A DNA stretch of 64,000 bases from Segatella hominis (GTDB taxonomy: Bacteria > Bacteroidota > Bacteroidia > Bacteroidales > Bacteroidaceae), in NCBI RefSeq assembly GCF_019249725.2, contig NZ_CP137559.1:2687501-2751500 (forward strand), read 5' to 3'. Positions within the stretch are counted from its first letter, which is position 1. Each line of letters opens with the position of its first letter. The position numbers and the translations under genes were made by a program. The notes under the pieces were generated by a model. It saw only the letters and a list, made by a program, of their open reading frames with translations. It searched no databases and had not been told where the DNA came from. Below, piece by piece: positions 37,829 to 48,000 of this stretch.

Positions 37829-37869
37829 AAGCTCCCTTGGCATTTCTTAGTCAAGGGAGCTTATTTTTT
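37829..37869 (+). terminator. Terminator of the SusCD-protease operon
   Basis: Perfect arms AAGCTCCCTTG (37829-37839) and CAAGGGAGCTT (37852-37862), 12-nt loop, then ATTTTTT. Confidence 0.9.
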
Positions 37870-37902
37870 ATAGATGCCATTCTACTTCACACTACACATT
37901 TG

Positions 37903-37970
37903 AAATGAAGCTTACTTCATCGTCAAATGAAGCCTATTTCAATGACCAATGAAGCCTGCTTCGATAGCAA
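37903..37970. repeat. Three 22-23 bp tandem repeats with internal dyad
   Basis: Units start at 37903, 37925 and 37948, each AATGAAGC..[T/G][A/C]TTTCA or TTC followed by AT.G. Each unit contains an inverted TGAAG/CTTCA pair, most complete in the first. It lies between two terminators, so it may be untranscribed. Confidence 0.5.
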
Positions 37971-38038
37971 ACTAAGTTTTTTTGCTATATACACGTTCTT
38001 TATATTACTTTTAACCTACTTTACCATATTCACGGAAC

Positions 38039-38080
38039 AAAAAAAGAGTGCACTGTAACAAACAATGCACTCTTTTTTTA
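38039..38080. terminator. Bidirectional terminator between the SusCD operon and glnN
   Basis: Seven A then GAGTGCA (to 38052) pairs with TGCACTC (38066-38072) followed by seven T. T-runs on both strands. It should end glnN transcription, whose stop codon is at 38108. Confidence 0.85.
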
Positions 38081-38107
38081 TTATCTCAATTCCTAATTCA
38101 GGAAATA

Positions 38108-40297
38108 TTATCTGATAAACAGCAGCTCACGATACTTTGGCAAGGTCCAAAGCTCATCAGCTACGAGAAGCTCGAGCTTGTCTATCTGATAACGGATCTC
38201 CTCCATCTTTGGAGCTACCGTGTCGTGATATGCTACTGCCTTCTCGCGCTCGCTCTCTATCTTGTTGGCTACCTTGCGGGCATCTACCAATGCCTCTACA
38301 CCACGCTCTATTGCCTCGGTGCGCTCGGCTATCTCACGGATAATCTTCACATTGCGGGCAGTCAACTTCTTGCCTTCCTCGCCACCGAAGATGTGAATCA
38401 TGCCCTCTACATTCTTTGCCAGACGGCTCTGATAGTGGGTTGCCACTGGGATGATGTGGTTCATGCTCAGGTCGCCCATCACACGAGCCTCAATCTGAAT
38501 CTTCTTGGTATAGGTTTCCCACTTCACCTCGTTGCGCGCCTTCAACTCGCTCTCGCTCATCACGTTGGTCTTGGCAAACATCTCGATGCTTTCCTTATCC
38601 AGATAGCGGTCGAAGACCACTGGGCAGGAAGCCTCGCAGTCGAGTCCACGCTTCTGAGCCTCTTCCTTCCACTCATCAGAATAGCCGTTGCCATCGAAGC
38701 GGATAGGCTTGCAAGTCTTGATATCCTCGCGTACAATATCTATAATAGCAGAAGTCTGATCCTCACCCTTGGCAATAAGTGCATCCACACGGGTCTTGAA
38801 TTCTTCGAGAGCCTCAGCCACAGCTGCATTCAGCACGATAAGAGATGATGCACAGTTGGCCTCACTACCCACAGCACGGAACTCAAAGCGATTGCCGGTA
38901 AAAGCAAAAGGTGAAGTACGGTTGCGGTCGGTGTTATCAATCATCAGCTCTGGAATCTCAGGAATATCCAGTTCCATTCCCTTCTTGCCTGCCAATGCAA
39001 AGAGTTCCTCCTTATCTGCCTTTTCTATATGGTCTAAGAGATCAGTGAGCTGCTTGCCCAAGAAAGAGGAGATGATGGCAGGTGGAGCTTCGTTGGCACC
39101 CAGTCGATGGGCATTGGTTGCACTCATAATAGAAGCCTTCAGCAGACCGTTGTGCTTATACACACCCATCAGGGTTTCCACGATGAACACTACAAATCGG
39201 AGGTTATCCTCAGGAGTTTTGCCTGCCGCATGAAGCAGAACACCAGTATCAGTGCAGAGGCTCCAGTTGTTGTGCTTACCCGAACCATTGACGCCAGCGA
39301 ATGGCTTCTCGTGCAAGAGAACACGGAAACTGTGCTTATGTGCCACACGCTTCATCAAACTCATCAGGAGCATATTGTGATCTACAGCAAGATTGCACTC
39401 CTCATAGATAGGCGCCAACTCAAACTGGTTAGGAGCCACCTCATTATGGCGGGTCTTACAAGGAATACCGAGTTCGAGTGCCTGGATTTCCAGATCCTTC
39501 ATGAAAGCCTGCACACGCTCAGGGATGGTTCCGAAATAATGGTCATCCATCTGCTGATTCTTGGCAGAATCGTGTCCCATCAGCGTACGTCCGGTGAGCA
39601 TCAGGTCAGGGCGGGCAGAATAGAGACTTTCATCCACGAGGAAATATTCCTGTTCCCATCCCAAGTTGGTCTGCACCTTCTTCACCTGAGGATAGAAGTA
39701 ATGACACACTTCGGTAGCTGCCTCACTCAGTGTATGGAGCGAACGGAGCAGTGGAGCCTTATAATCGAGGGCCTCACCTGTATAAGAAATAAAAATGGTA
39801 GGGATACAGAGCGTATCATCGATGATAAAGACTGGCGAAGTTGGGTCCCAGGCAGAATAACCTCTGGCCTCGAAAGTGTTGCGAATTCCGCCATTAGGGA
39901 ACGAACTGGCATCAGGCTCCTGCTGCACAAGCAACTTGCCTGAGAATTCCTCAATCATACCACCCTTGCCGTCGTGCTCCACAAAAGCATCATGCTTCTC
40001 TGCAGTACCCTCGGTAAGAGGCTGAAACCAGTGCGTATAATGAGTTACCCCGTTTTCTTCTGCCCAAAGCTTCATGCCCGCAGCCACAGCATCAGCGATG
40101 GAACGATCCAGACGATTACCATTATCAATCACATCGATGAGTTTCTCGTAAACATCAGATGGGAGATACTTGTACATCTTCTGGCGGTTGAATACATACT
40201 TGGCGAAGTATTCCGAAGGGCGAACCTTGGGAGCTTCCACCTCTACAGGTCTTTTCTTAAAGGCCTCGGCTACAACCTCAAATCTCAAATTAGCCAT
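38108..40297 (-). CDS. glnN: Type III glutamine synthetase
   Basis: ATP-dependent ligation of ammonia to glutamate. At 729 residues it belongs to the large GSIII family (dodecamer) typical of Bacteroidota. Visible motifs: FPNGGIRNTFEARGYSAWDPTSPVF, the catalytic-core glutamates in GWEQEYFLVD, KTRHNEVAPNQFELAPIYEECN, FAGVNGSGKHNNWS, and NRTSPFAFTGNRFEFRAVGSEAN. I place the start at 40297 (MANLRFEVVAEAFKKRP) rather than the in-frame ATG at 40330, because that ATG falls inside the -7 promoter element at 40328-40335. It is transcribed alone and divergent from the AraC regulator, with a terminator at 38039. Confidence 0.97.
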   Translation of the reverse strand: MANLRFEVVAEAFKKRPVEVEAPKVRPSEYFAKYVFNRQKMYKYLPSDVYEKLIDVIDNGNRLDRSIADAVAAGMKLWAEENGVTHYTHWFQPLTEGTAEKHDAFVEHDGKGGMIEEFSGKLLVQQEPDASSFPNGGIRNTFEARGYSAWDPTSPVFIIDDTLCIPTIFISYTGEALDYKAPLLRSLHTLSEAATEVCHYFYPQVKKVQTNLGWEQEYFLVDESLYSARPDLMLTGRTLMGHDSAKNQQMDDHYFGTIPERVQAFMKDLEIQALELGIPCKTRHNEVAPNQFELAPIYEECNLAVDHNMLLMSLMKRVAHKHSFRVLLHEKPFAGVNGSGKHNNWSLCTDTGVLLHAAGKTPEDNLRFVVFIVETLMGVYKHNGLLKASIMSATNAHRLGANEAPPAIISSFLGKQLTDLLDHIEKADKEELFALAGKKGMELDIPEIPELMIDNTDRNRTSPFAFTGNRFEFRAVGSEANCASSLIVLNAAVAEALEEFKTRVDALIAKGEDQTSAIIDIVREDIKTCKPIRFDGNGYSDEWKEEAQKRGLDCEASCPVVFDRYLDKESIEMFAKTNVMSESELKARNEVKWETYTKKIQIEARVMGDLSMNHIIPVATHYQSRLAKNVEGMIHIFGGEEGKKLTARNVKIIREIAERTEAIERGVEALVDARKVANKIESEREKAVAYHDTVAPKMEEIRYQIDKLELLVADELWTLPKYRELLFIR

Positions 40298-40327
40298 TCT
40301 TTTATCGTATTTATAAGTTTGCGGGTG

Positions 40328-40335
40328 CAAAGTTA
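40328..40335 (-). promoter_or_regulatory. -7 element of the glnN promoter
   Basis: Minus-strand TAACTTTG. No good -33 at 19-20 nt, so an activator may be needed. The leader is about 25 nt to the ATG at 40297. This placement excludes the longer open frame as the protein start. Confidence 0.55.
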
Positions 40336-40459
40336 GTAATTTTTTGGCAAAACACTAACATTTTGCTCACATTTTATGCAAATTTCAAACTTATATCAAA
40401 TAAAATCACATCTTTATATATATTAGACAACCTTATCTGAATAAAATGAGACGATGAAA

Positions 40460-40500
40460 CTATATATAATAAGGTAATGATACACTATATATTATAAGGT
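40460..40500. repeat. Pair of 16-bp direct repeats in the glnN-araC gap
   Basis: CTATATATAATAAGGT (40460-40475) and CTATATATTATAAGGT (40485-40500) differ at one base and are 25 bp apart. A shorter match, TATAAGGTAGA, recurs at 40612-40622. The spacing is close to 2.5 helical turns, suitable for a regulator binding two sites. Confidence 0.45.
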
Positions 40501-40534
40501 GACAAATTTGAATAGGAAAATAAGCATTTTAGAG

Positions 40535-40643
40535 TTACATATTTTTCCCCATTTTCTTCTTTTTTTCTCCTAAAAAAGAATTAAAAAACGCCTTTTTACT
40601 CAATATTGCGGTATAAGGTAGAATAATGGGGAAAAATATGTAA
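40535..40643. repeat. Perfect 19-bp inverted repeat upstream of the AraC gene
   Basis: Left arm TTACATATTTTTCCCCATT (40535-40553) and its exact reverse complement AATGGGGAAAAATATGTAA (40625-40643), separated by 71 bp. The right arm ends where the -33 box of the regulator promoter should be. Either a pair of operator sites or the ends of an invertible segment. Confidence 0.65.
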
Positions 40644-40664
40644 TGGAATTCCCTCTTTTTTTAT

Positions 40665-40672
40665 TAACTTTG
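40665..40672 (+). promoter_or_regulatory. -7 element of the AraC-type regulator gene
   Basis: TAACTTTG, with no -33 consensus at 19-20 nt; that position is next to the right arm of the 19-bp inverted repeat. Predicted start about 10 nt before the ATG, so the mRNA is nearly leaderless. Confidence 0.5.
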
Positions 40673-40688
40673 CACCGACAATAAAAGA

Positions 40689-41579
40689 ATGATGAACAAC
40701 AGACTAACAAGTTATCAGCTGCAAGACTTTGCAGAAGAAGACGGCAATTCGGTTTTTTCCGACCCGGATTATGTAGTAGCATCTCCCCTGCTGCTATTTC
40801 CCGACGAAGAAGAAAGCATCAAGGTCAATTTCCTGATGATGCTCTTCTGTCTGGACGGCAATCTGTGCCTGAATTTCGACGACCGCAAGATAGAACTCTT
40901 TGCCGGCGACCTGCTGCTTGTTCCTCCCAACGTCATCGTTCACAGCATCCGCAAGAGCGAGAGGTGCCTCATCACGATGGTAGGCTATTCCCTCTCGGCA
41001 GTACGCCGCCTGCTGACGAGCAACCGAGATGCATGGATTATGTTCAATGCTCTCAACCAGAAACCGTTGATATCTTACAACCAGAAGATTATCCACAATT
41101 TCATCAGTACGTTCGTCAACATTCTGCGTTTCCGCAGCAATCGGCACGACCACTACTGCAACGAACTGAAGGAAAGTCTGATGGCGAGTATCTTCTTCTA
41201 TGTAATCAACGACATTCATGTGCCTGCCTACGACAACGTGATTACCACGCAGCACAGGCACAGTGCCGACAGGATTTTTCTGGAGTTCTCCAATGCCCTG
41301 GCAGTTGACAACGGTTGCCATCGCACCGTGGCCTATTATGCTGACAAGCAATGCGTGAGTCCGAAATATCTCTCAAAGATTGTCAAGCAGTACACAGGAA
41401 AGCCTGCCATCGGCATCATCCTGGAACATGCAGTAGATAAGATCAGGGCTGAGTTGAAATACACCGATATTCCCATCAAGGAAGTAGCCGAAAGGTTCGG
41501 GTTCGACGACTATGCCTCGTTCTGCAAATTCGTGAAGACCCACATCGGATGCAGTCCGCAGAACTGCCGGAACAGCTGA
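40689..41579 (+). CDS. AraC-family transcriptional regulator
   Basis: 296 residues. An N-terminal cupin-like sensing domain (about 45-120, LMMLFCLDGNLCLNFDDRKIELFAGDLLLVPPNVIVHSI), a helical linker, and a C-terminal AraC/XylS double helix-turn-helix (about 200-296). The latter reads VAYYADKQCVSPKYLSKIVKQYTGKPAIGIILEHAVDKIRAELKYTDIPIKEVAERFGFDDYASFCKFVKTHIGCSPQNCR, with the conserved second-motif residues intact. It lies between glnN and nagB; nitrogen or amino-sugar control is possible but not shown. Its upstream region carries two sets of repeats that may be its own binding sites. A second ATG follows immediately at 40692. Confidence 0.93.
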   Translation: MMNNRLTSYQLQDFAEEDGNSVFSDPDYVVASPLLLFPDEEESIKVNFLMMLFCLDGNLCLNFDDRKIELFAGDLLLVPPNVIVHSIRKSERCLITMVGYSLSAVRRLLTSNRDAWIMFNALNQKPLISYNQKIIHNFISTFVNILRFRSNRHDHYCNELKESLMASIFFYVINDIHVPAYDNVITTQHRHSADRIFLEFSNALAVDNGCHRTVAYYADKQCVSPKYLSKIVKQYTGKPAIGIILEHAVDKIRAELKYTDIPIKEVAERFGFDDYASFCKFVKTHIGCSPQNCRNS

Positions 41580-41750
41580 CAGAATCGTACAGGAACAACT
41601 GAAAGGGAACTATCAGAAAGGCTGAAAAGGTCTGACAGAAAGACTATCGGTTTCATTGCTGCGACAAAATTAGAATTGATTCAACAAAAATAAATCAGTT
41701 AAATAAATACATTATTTATAGTTAAAAACAAATCATTAATACTAACGACT

Positions 41751-42542
41751 ATGCGCGTAATTATTGAAAAAAATTATGATGAGCTGTCACGTTGGGCAGC
41801 CAATCACGTAGTAGAGACAATCAACAAGTTCGCTCCAACAGCAGAGCGTCCATTCGTACTTGGTTTGCCAACCGGTTCATCCCCAATGGGTATGTATGCA
41901 GCGCTCGTAGAGGCTGTCAAGGAAGGCAAGGTATCATTCAAGCACGTCATTACTTTCAACATGGATGAATACGTGGGTTTGCCAGAGTCTCATCCAGAGA
42001 GCTACCACTCATTCATGGCAAAGAATCTGTTCGATCACATTGATTGCCCTAAGGAGAACATCAACATTCTCAATGGTAATGCAGAAGACCTCGAAGCTGA
42101 GTGCGAGCGCTACGAGCAGAAGATCAAGGCTGCAGGCGGTATCGACCTCTTCATCGGCGGCATTGGTCCTGACGGCCACATCGCCTTCAATGAGCCTTAC
42201 TCTTCCCTCACCTCACGCACTCGTGTGAAGACTCTCACCACCGACACCCGCATCGCCAACTCACGCTTCTTCGGCAACGATCCTGAGGCTGTTCCTGCTT
42301 TGGCTCTTACCGTAGGTGTAGGCACCGTGATGGACGCAAGAGAGGTGATGATTCTCTGCAATGGCCACAACAAGGCACAGGCTCTCCACGCTGCCATCGA
42401 AGGTCCTGTTACACAGGCTTGGACCATCAGCGCACTCCAGCTCCACAAGCACGGCATCATCATCTGTGATGAAATGGCTACAGACGAGTTGAAAGTGGGA
42501 ACCTACCGCTACTTCAAGGATATCGAGAAGAACAATATCTAA
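41751..42542 (+). CDS. nagB: Glucosamine-6-phosphate deaminase
   Basis: Converts glucosamine 6-phosphate to fructose 6-phosphate and ammonia in amino-sugar catabolism (cytosolic hexamer in E. coli). All catalytic residues are in the E. coli positions: D72 in [10 protein letters not shown]141, H143 and E148 in [11 protein letters not shown]. The length of 263 residues is close to E. coli NagB (266). It begins [17 protein letters not shown]. It is followed after 86 bp by the NagB-like/PIG-L fusion gene, so the two are probably cotranscribed. The 171-bp gap after the AraC gene has no clear promoter consensus. Confidence 0.97.
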   Translation: MRVIIEKNYDELSRWAANHVVETINKFAPTAERPFVLGLPTGSSPMGMYAALVEAVKEGKVSFKHVITFNMDEYVGLPESHPESYHSFMAKNLFDHIDCPKENINILNGNAEDLEAECERYEQKIKAAGGIDLFIGGIGPDGHIAFNEPYSSLTSRTRVKTLTTDTRIANSRFFGNDPEAVPALALTVGVGTVMDAREVMILCNGHNKAQALHAAIEGPVTQAWTISALQLHKHGIIICDEMATDELKVGTYRYFKDIEKNNI

Positions 42543-42628
42543 AAGACCCCTCGACCGAGAAAATTCCAACAGACCGAGAGAAAATTCCAACATTATCAAT
42601 ATATTACATTACATAAATATATTACGTT

Positions 42629-44620
42629 ATGAGATTAAATCTTAGTTCACAAATCGTACTCAACAAGGTACCTGTGGAATTCTACAAGCCTAAGACGACC
42701 GTGGAATACTCCGAAATATCCCGCATGGAGAAAATTCATACCGATATCTTCGCATCTGTAAGCGAAGGCTGTAGTCATATTGCCGACTGCATTGAGAAGG
42801 GCATTAAGGCTGCCCAGCACGAAGGCAAGTACTACGTGATGGCATTGGGCACAGGCCTCTCTATCAATCCCGTATATGATGAATTGGTAAGCCGCTACGA
42901 GAAGAAGAAGCTGAGTTTCCGCAATGTTGTAGTATTCAATGCCTATGAGTATTACCCACTCCGCAAGGACAGTTCTATCCGCAGCATCAACCAGCTCAAG
43001 GAGCATTTCCTCGACCACGTGGATATTGCAGAACAGAATATCTTCACCCTCGATGGCAGCATCGCACAGGAGGCTGTACAGGACACCTGCCGCCTCTATG
43101 AGCAGCGCATCAAGACCTTCGGTGGTCTCGACGTTGCCATCCTCGGCATCGGCCGCATGGGTAATATCGCAGCCAACGAACCGGGGTCAAGCATCCAGTC
43201 GCTCACCCGTATCATCCTCATCGGCAACATGTCACGCGAGGAGATGGAAAACAGCTTCAAGACCAAGGAGCAGGTTCCTCCATGTTCACTCACAATGGGT
43301 GTTGGCACTCTCCTGACAGCCAAGACCGTATTCCTGACAGCATGGGGCGACGAAAAGTCTGAGATTATGCAGAAGGTGATAGAGGGCAACATCACAGATA
43401 CCCTGCCTGCTACTTTCCTGCAGACTCACCCAGACGCACAGGTGGTATTGGATTTGAGTGCAGCTGCCCATCTTACCCGTATTGAGCACCCTTGGTTGGT
43501 TTCATCATGCGAATGGACAGACAAGCTGGTACGTTCTGCACTGGTTTGGCTCTGCCAGAAGATCGACAAACCAATCCTGAAGCTTACCAACAAGGACTAC
43601 AACGAGAATGGTCTGAGCGAGCTGTTGGCTCTCTATGGTTCTGCATACAATGCTAATATCAAGATTTTCAACGACTTGCAGCATACGATCACCGGTTGGC
43701 CTGGTGGTAAACCAGACGCTGACGATACCTATCGTCCAGAGCGTGCCAAACCATATCCAAAGCGTGTCGTAGTGTTTTCTCCACACCCAGACGATGACGT
43801 TATCTCTATGGGCGGAACCATCCGCCGTCTGGTTCAGCAGCACCACGACGTGCATCTGGCTTACGAGACATCCGGCAACATCGCAGTAGGTGATGAGGAA
43901 GTAACACGCTTCATGCACTTCATCAATGGTTTCAATCAGCTCTTTGCAGAATCCAAGGACAGCATCATCGCCAACAAGTACAAGGAGATCAAGACATTCT
44001 TTGCCAACAAGAAGGAGGGCGACTTCGATACAAGAGACATTCTTACCATCAAGGGTCTTATCCGTCGTGGCGAGGCACGTATTGCTTGTACCTATAATGA
44101 GATCCCGCTGGATCATGTCCACTTCCTCGACCTTCCATTCTATGAGAGCGGTAAGATAGAAAAACTCCCTATGACCGAGAAGGACGTAGCAGTAGTAAGA
44201 CAGTTGCTGCAGGAGGTGAAGCCTCATCAGATCTATGTAGCTGGCGACTTGGCAGACCCTCATGGCACACACCGCAAGTGTACTGACGCCGTACTCGCAG
44301 CCATCGACCTCGAGAAGGAGGCTGGCGCAGAGTGGCTGAAGGATTGCCGCATCTGGATGTATCGTGGAGCATGGGCAGAATGGGAGATTGAGAACATCGA
44401 GATGTGTGTTCCATTGAGCCCAGAGGAATTGCGTGCTAAGCGTAATTCTATCCTGAAGCACCAGTCTCAGATGGAAAGTGCTCCTTTCCTCGGCAATGAC
44501 GACCGTCTCTTCTGGCAGCGTGCGGAAGACAGAAACCGCGCTACAGCCCAGTTGTATGATAACTTGGGTCTTGCTTGCTATGAGGCGATGGAAGCATTCG
44601 TAGAATATAAACCTTTATAA
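42629..44620 (+). CDS. Degenerate NagB-like domain fused to PIG-L family deacetylase
   Basis: 663 residues. N-terminal half (about 30-270) has the NagB/RpiA fold, but the active-site residues are replaced: FNMDEY has become FNAYEY (D to A at 105 and around it) and [11 protein letters not shown] has become GRMGNIAANEP (R176, M177, N179). The deaminase site is therefore probably dead. The C-terminal half (about 375-600) is a PIG-L/LmbE zinc deacetylase with intact SPHPDDD (H386, D388, D389) and DPHGTHRKC. The same fusion is annotated in Bacteroides as a glucosamine-6-phosphate deaminase-like protein. Inferred: an N-acetyl-sugar deacetylase with a sugar-phosphate-sensing N domain. The substrate is unknown. 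Terminator at 44654. Confidence 0.9.
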   Translation: MRLNLSSQIVLNKVPVEFYKPKTTVEYSEISRMEKIHTDIFASVSEGCSHIADCIEKGIKAAQHEGKYYVMALGTGLSINPVYDELVSRYEKKKLSFRNVVVFNAYEYYPLRKDSSIRSINQLKEHFLDHVDIAEQNIFTLDGSIAQEAVQDTCRLYEQRIKTFGGLDVAILGIGRMGNIAANEPGSSIQSLTRIILIGNMSREEMENSFKTKEQVPPCSLTMGVGTLLTAKTVFLTAWGDEKSEIMQKVIEGNITDTLPATFLQTHPDAQVVLDLSAAAHLTRIEHPWLVSSCEWTDKLVRSALVWLCQKIDKPILKLTNKDYNENGLSELLALYGSAYNANIKIFNDLQHTITGWPGGKPDADDTYRPERAKPYPKRVVVFSPHPDDDVISMGGTIRRLVQQHHDVHLAYETSGNIAVGDEEVTRFMHFINGFNQLFAESKDSIIANKYKEIKTFFANKKEGDFDTRDILTIKGLIRRGEARIACTYNEIPLDHVHFLDLPFYESGKIEKLPMTEKDVAVVRQLLQEVKPHQIYVAGDLADPHGTHRKCTDAVLAAIDLEKEAGAEWLKDCRIWMYRGAWAEWEIENIEMCVPLSPEELRAKRNSILKHQSQMESAPFLGNDDRLFWQRAEDRNRATAQLYDNLGLACYEAMEAFVEYKPL

Positions 44621-44653
44621 TCTGATTCAGATTCCATAACTGAATATATCTTA

Positions 44654-44692
44654 AGAGCCCTCAGCTGAATTTCAGCTGGGGGCTCTATTTTT
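44654..44692 (+). terminator. Terminator of the nagB unit
   Basis: AGAGCCCTCAGCTGAA pairs with TTCAGCTGGGGGCTCT, one mismatch, followed by ATTTTT. The following 380 bp up to 45075 contain a -7 element at 44900-44907 and otherwise nothing I can identify. Confidence 0.9.
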
Positions 44693-44899
44693 AGGCACTG
44701 ATTACGAGGTTCTTTTGGGATTGGTGAAGAGTTTCGCAGTGTCATGTAATCCCCCTGCTGTCTTTCGGAAAAATCGGACAACTTTCTCTGGTGTAACACG
44801 AACTTTTCCTCATGTAGCATTTTCGTATATTTCCCTCTTTATGTAACATTAGCGAAAGTTATTGTTATATTATAGAAATATAAATCATCGGAAAAGTTG

Positions 44900-44907
44900 T
44901 AATTTTG
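44900..44907 (+). promoter_or_regulatory. -7 element of the 1806-residue esterase gene
   Basis: TAATTTTG, followed by a leader of about 160 nt. No -33 consensus at 19-20 nt, so the call is tentative. Confidence 0.4.
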
Positions 44908-45075
44908 CATCGCATTTTCAGAGTAAATCTGGAATTAAAACAACGCTAAAATTATAAAATCTTAAGTACCATTGTCCCCCGCGAATATAAAATCATCACA
45001 TTTGGGAACATATACGTTTAATCATTTTGGAATCACCATTGTTTGTATTGATGTTTCTTTGTAAAAATTTATGTT

Positions 45076-48000
45076 ATGAAAAAATTATGTTTAATTTTAA
45101 CTGTATTGTATGCTATTTGGGCTAATTGTAGCGCTCAATCACTTAACATCGCTAGAAATCTGCTGGAAGGTAATAGTTCGACGTTTGATTCTGGTTGGGG
45201 CAGCTGGGAAGAACAGGGAAACTGTTGCGGTAGATCCTTAAAGCCAATCGGCGGTCCTGATGGCTCGCAGTGTGCTCGTCTTACTCCTAAACAGGCTTCA
45301 AATGACTGGGATGCACAGTTGAAATACAATTTTGCTGCTACACAAGGAACAACTTACGTTTTTCGCTTAAAAGCAAAAAAAGTCAGTGGAGACGGCAAAA
45401 TCAAGGCGATTATGCAGCACAATACCGGATCTTACGAACAGATAGCATTTTTTGAAAAAAATGTAACAGGTAGTTGGGCTACTTATGAAGGTGAGGTAAC
45501 TGCCGACCGTACAGACTATAACGTCATCGTGATTAACTATGGTAAGTGTGGCGAGGTGCTGATTGATGATATTGAGTTTGGTGTAAAGACCGATAACGTA
45601 GCACGCACTATAAATGTCGATGGCAAAACCCGTGAATACTGGCTCTATGTACCTGCTTCTGTGAAAGGACAAGAGAATGTGCCAGTGGTATTCTCTCTCC
45701 ACGGACGTGGTGGTACAGATGATCCGAAGGATCCTGGAAAGCCCTTATTCACCTCACTCGCCGAGGAGAAAAAATTCATTGTGGTCTATCCTCAAGGACG
45801 AGATGCTGAAAAGGATAAAGCAGACTATCCCGGTGACGACTGGAAGGCCGGTTTTGGTGGCACTACCGGTTGGGAAGCCACTGGAAAAGAGAATGCAGAT
45901 ACTAAGTTTATCAAGGCACTTGTGGATAAGATACAGGCTGACTACAAGACAAAGAACGCTTCCAACAGCTATATCTCCGTCGATCCGACGAAGTTCTACC
46001 TCTGTGGATTCTCCATGGGCGGCATGATGACATACGCTTGTGCGAAAGTGCTCAATGGCACATTTGCGGCATACGGTTCATGCAGTGGCTACCCTCTCAA
46101 TGAGTTTCACATGAACCTCGCTACGGAAAACCCTATTCCGTTTATCCATCTGCATGGCAATAGTGATCAAATACTTGGCATCAAGCATCTCAACACCATC
46201 ATAGAAAACCTTCTGTTCCGCAATGGATGCGGCCTCTCAAATCAGGTTAGTAATAAGGACTGGGCTACGACCAGAGAGAATGGTGAAGAGCATAAATTCA
46301 AGAGATATGATTTCACAGGTGTGAATGGAGTGCCTGTCACCACTGTCACATTTGATGGACTTTGGCATAATGTGGAAGCGAGCGCACCTGCTTATCTTTG
46401 GAATTTCTTCAAAGACAAGACCACAGATATGTATAAGTCTGACATAGAGTGGAAATGGGATATGCCAGCGATAAACAAGAATATTACCAACAGCTCAAGC
46501 CCCTCTTACTACGGTTGGAAGCATGAGGTAAATGACAATAACTGGTCGCTGACTTACGGTGGAGGAGGCTATACTAAGTGTTCAATCCATAATTGTACCA
46601 GTGCTGATCCAAATTGTAACGGCAATCATAATGTCTATAATTCCATCCAGCTCACTCCAGGAAAGCACACCCTTTATGCTCAGATGGCGAGCACGAAAGG
46701 AGTATCATCAGTGACATTGCGAAATATCCTCACAGGTGCAGAGACCGTTGCACGAAAGGTAGATGACAATAGTGGCACCACGGAAACTCGAACTTACAAT
46801 GTGCTGTATGAGTTTGAAGTAGGAGAGGGCGCGGAGTTTTCTCTTGAGCTCAAGTTTTCAGATCCCAACAGTGCCTGCACCCTGCTTGAAATCCATAAAG
46901 GATCCTACAGACCAGATGGCGTAAAGGATGAGAGCCAGGATAATGCCTCCATCAACCTCGATGACGGTAAATTGGCTGAGTTGACATTCGAAAAGGATGA
47001 AAATGATGGTGTCGATATATATCCTACAACAGAAAAATATATACAAGACGGTAAAGAAAAATACAATGTCGCAAACGAATCAGATAATAAAAATATGAAA
47101 CACTATCTGATCAGCCGACTTGGCATCCAAGATGGCAAGATTGTCAATAAGGATAAGTATATCGTGAAGGATGCTGTTTTCGGACATTATTTCCAGAATA
47201 TCCCTGATGCAGATATCTATGACAGATATGGCGCGTCAGACTATATGCGTGTAGTATTGGGTGAGAAGAATTCCCTTTCTGGCCATGACGGTATACCTGG
47301 AATACAAACCACAGGAAAGGTGACAATAGGATTCTGGGTAAATGGAGATTTAGCAGTCAATCGCGGACTGGCTTATGACGAGCCGTCAATGTTCTATATT
47401 GCAGGAGATACGTATAATGGACCGAATCCAGATCAAAATAACGGAATATATAATCCTCATATGTTTAATATCACCTGCAGTGGTGGACTTACCGGCTATA
47501 TGAGAGTGAATGATACTACATTCGATTATAATAGCGGTACAAGCAGTTTTGGCGAGTTGTGTGACACAAAGTCCAACACGGATTTCTACAACAAGAATTT
47601 CTATAAGGACTGCAACTGGCATTACATCACTTACCAGAAGTATGACAACCTGTCACGATTTAATATGTATGTAGATGGAGAACCGACATGTTTGGGTGGC
47701 TATGCCACGCATAATGCCAGCTCGCTGGAAGGGTGTATCAAAGGACTGAAAAGCATAGTGCTCGGTGGCGCCAATGCCAACAATGTGGAATTCGGCTATG
47801 ACGTGGCGTTTGCCTATGACGACATCGTAATCTATAATCGTGTGCTGTCAAAGCGTGAGATCAATGAGATTATCAAGAAGAAGAACTATTCACCGTCAGT
47901 TTGGCATTTCGATCGAAATCTGGAAAACAACATTTTCTTCAATCCTGATTTGCTGAACAAGAACATGTGGGCTTCATCCAATGGCGTTTATACGCTCAAT

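Noticed and set aside
37751..38080. CRISPR-like array
   Set aside because: Repeats are short, degenerate and directly adjacent, without unique spacers; no cas genes in the window.
40298..40330. Longer start for glutamine synthetase at 40330
   Set aside because: The ATG overlaps the -7 promoter element and the extra residues are unlike the family start.
42261..42599. Small minus-strand gene opposite the nagB end
   Set aside because: Mirror frame of nagB with no independent evidence.
43505..44461. A 318-codon minus-strand frame opposite the NagB-PIG-L gene
   Set aside because: Mirror of a well-supported gene with conserved motifs; no recognisable domain on the minus strand.
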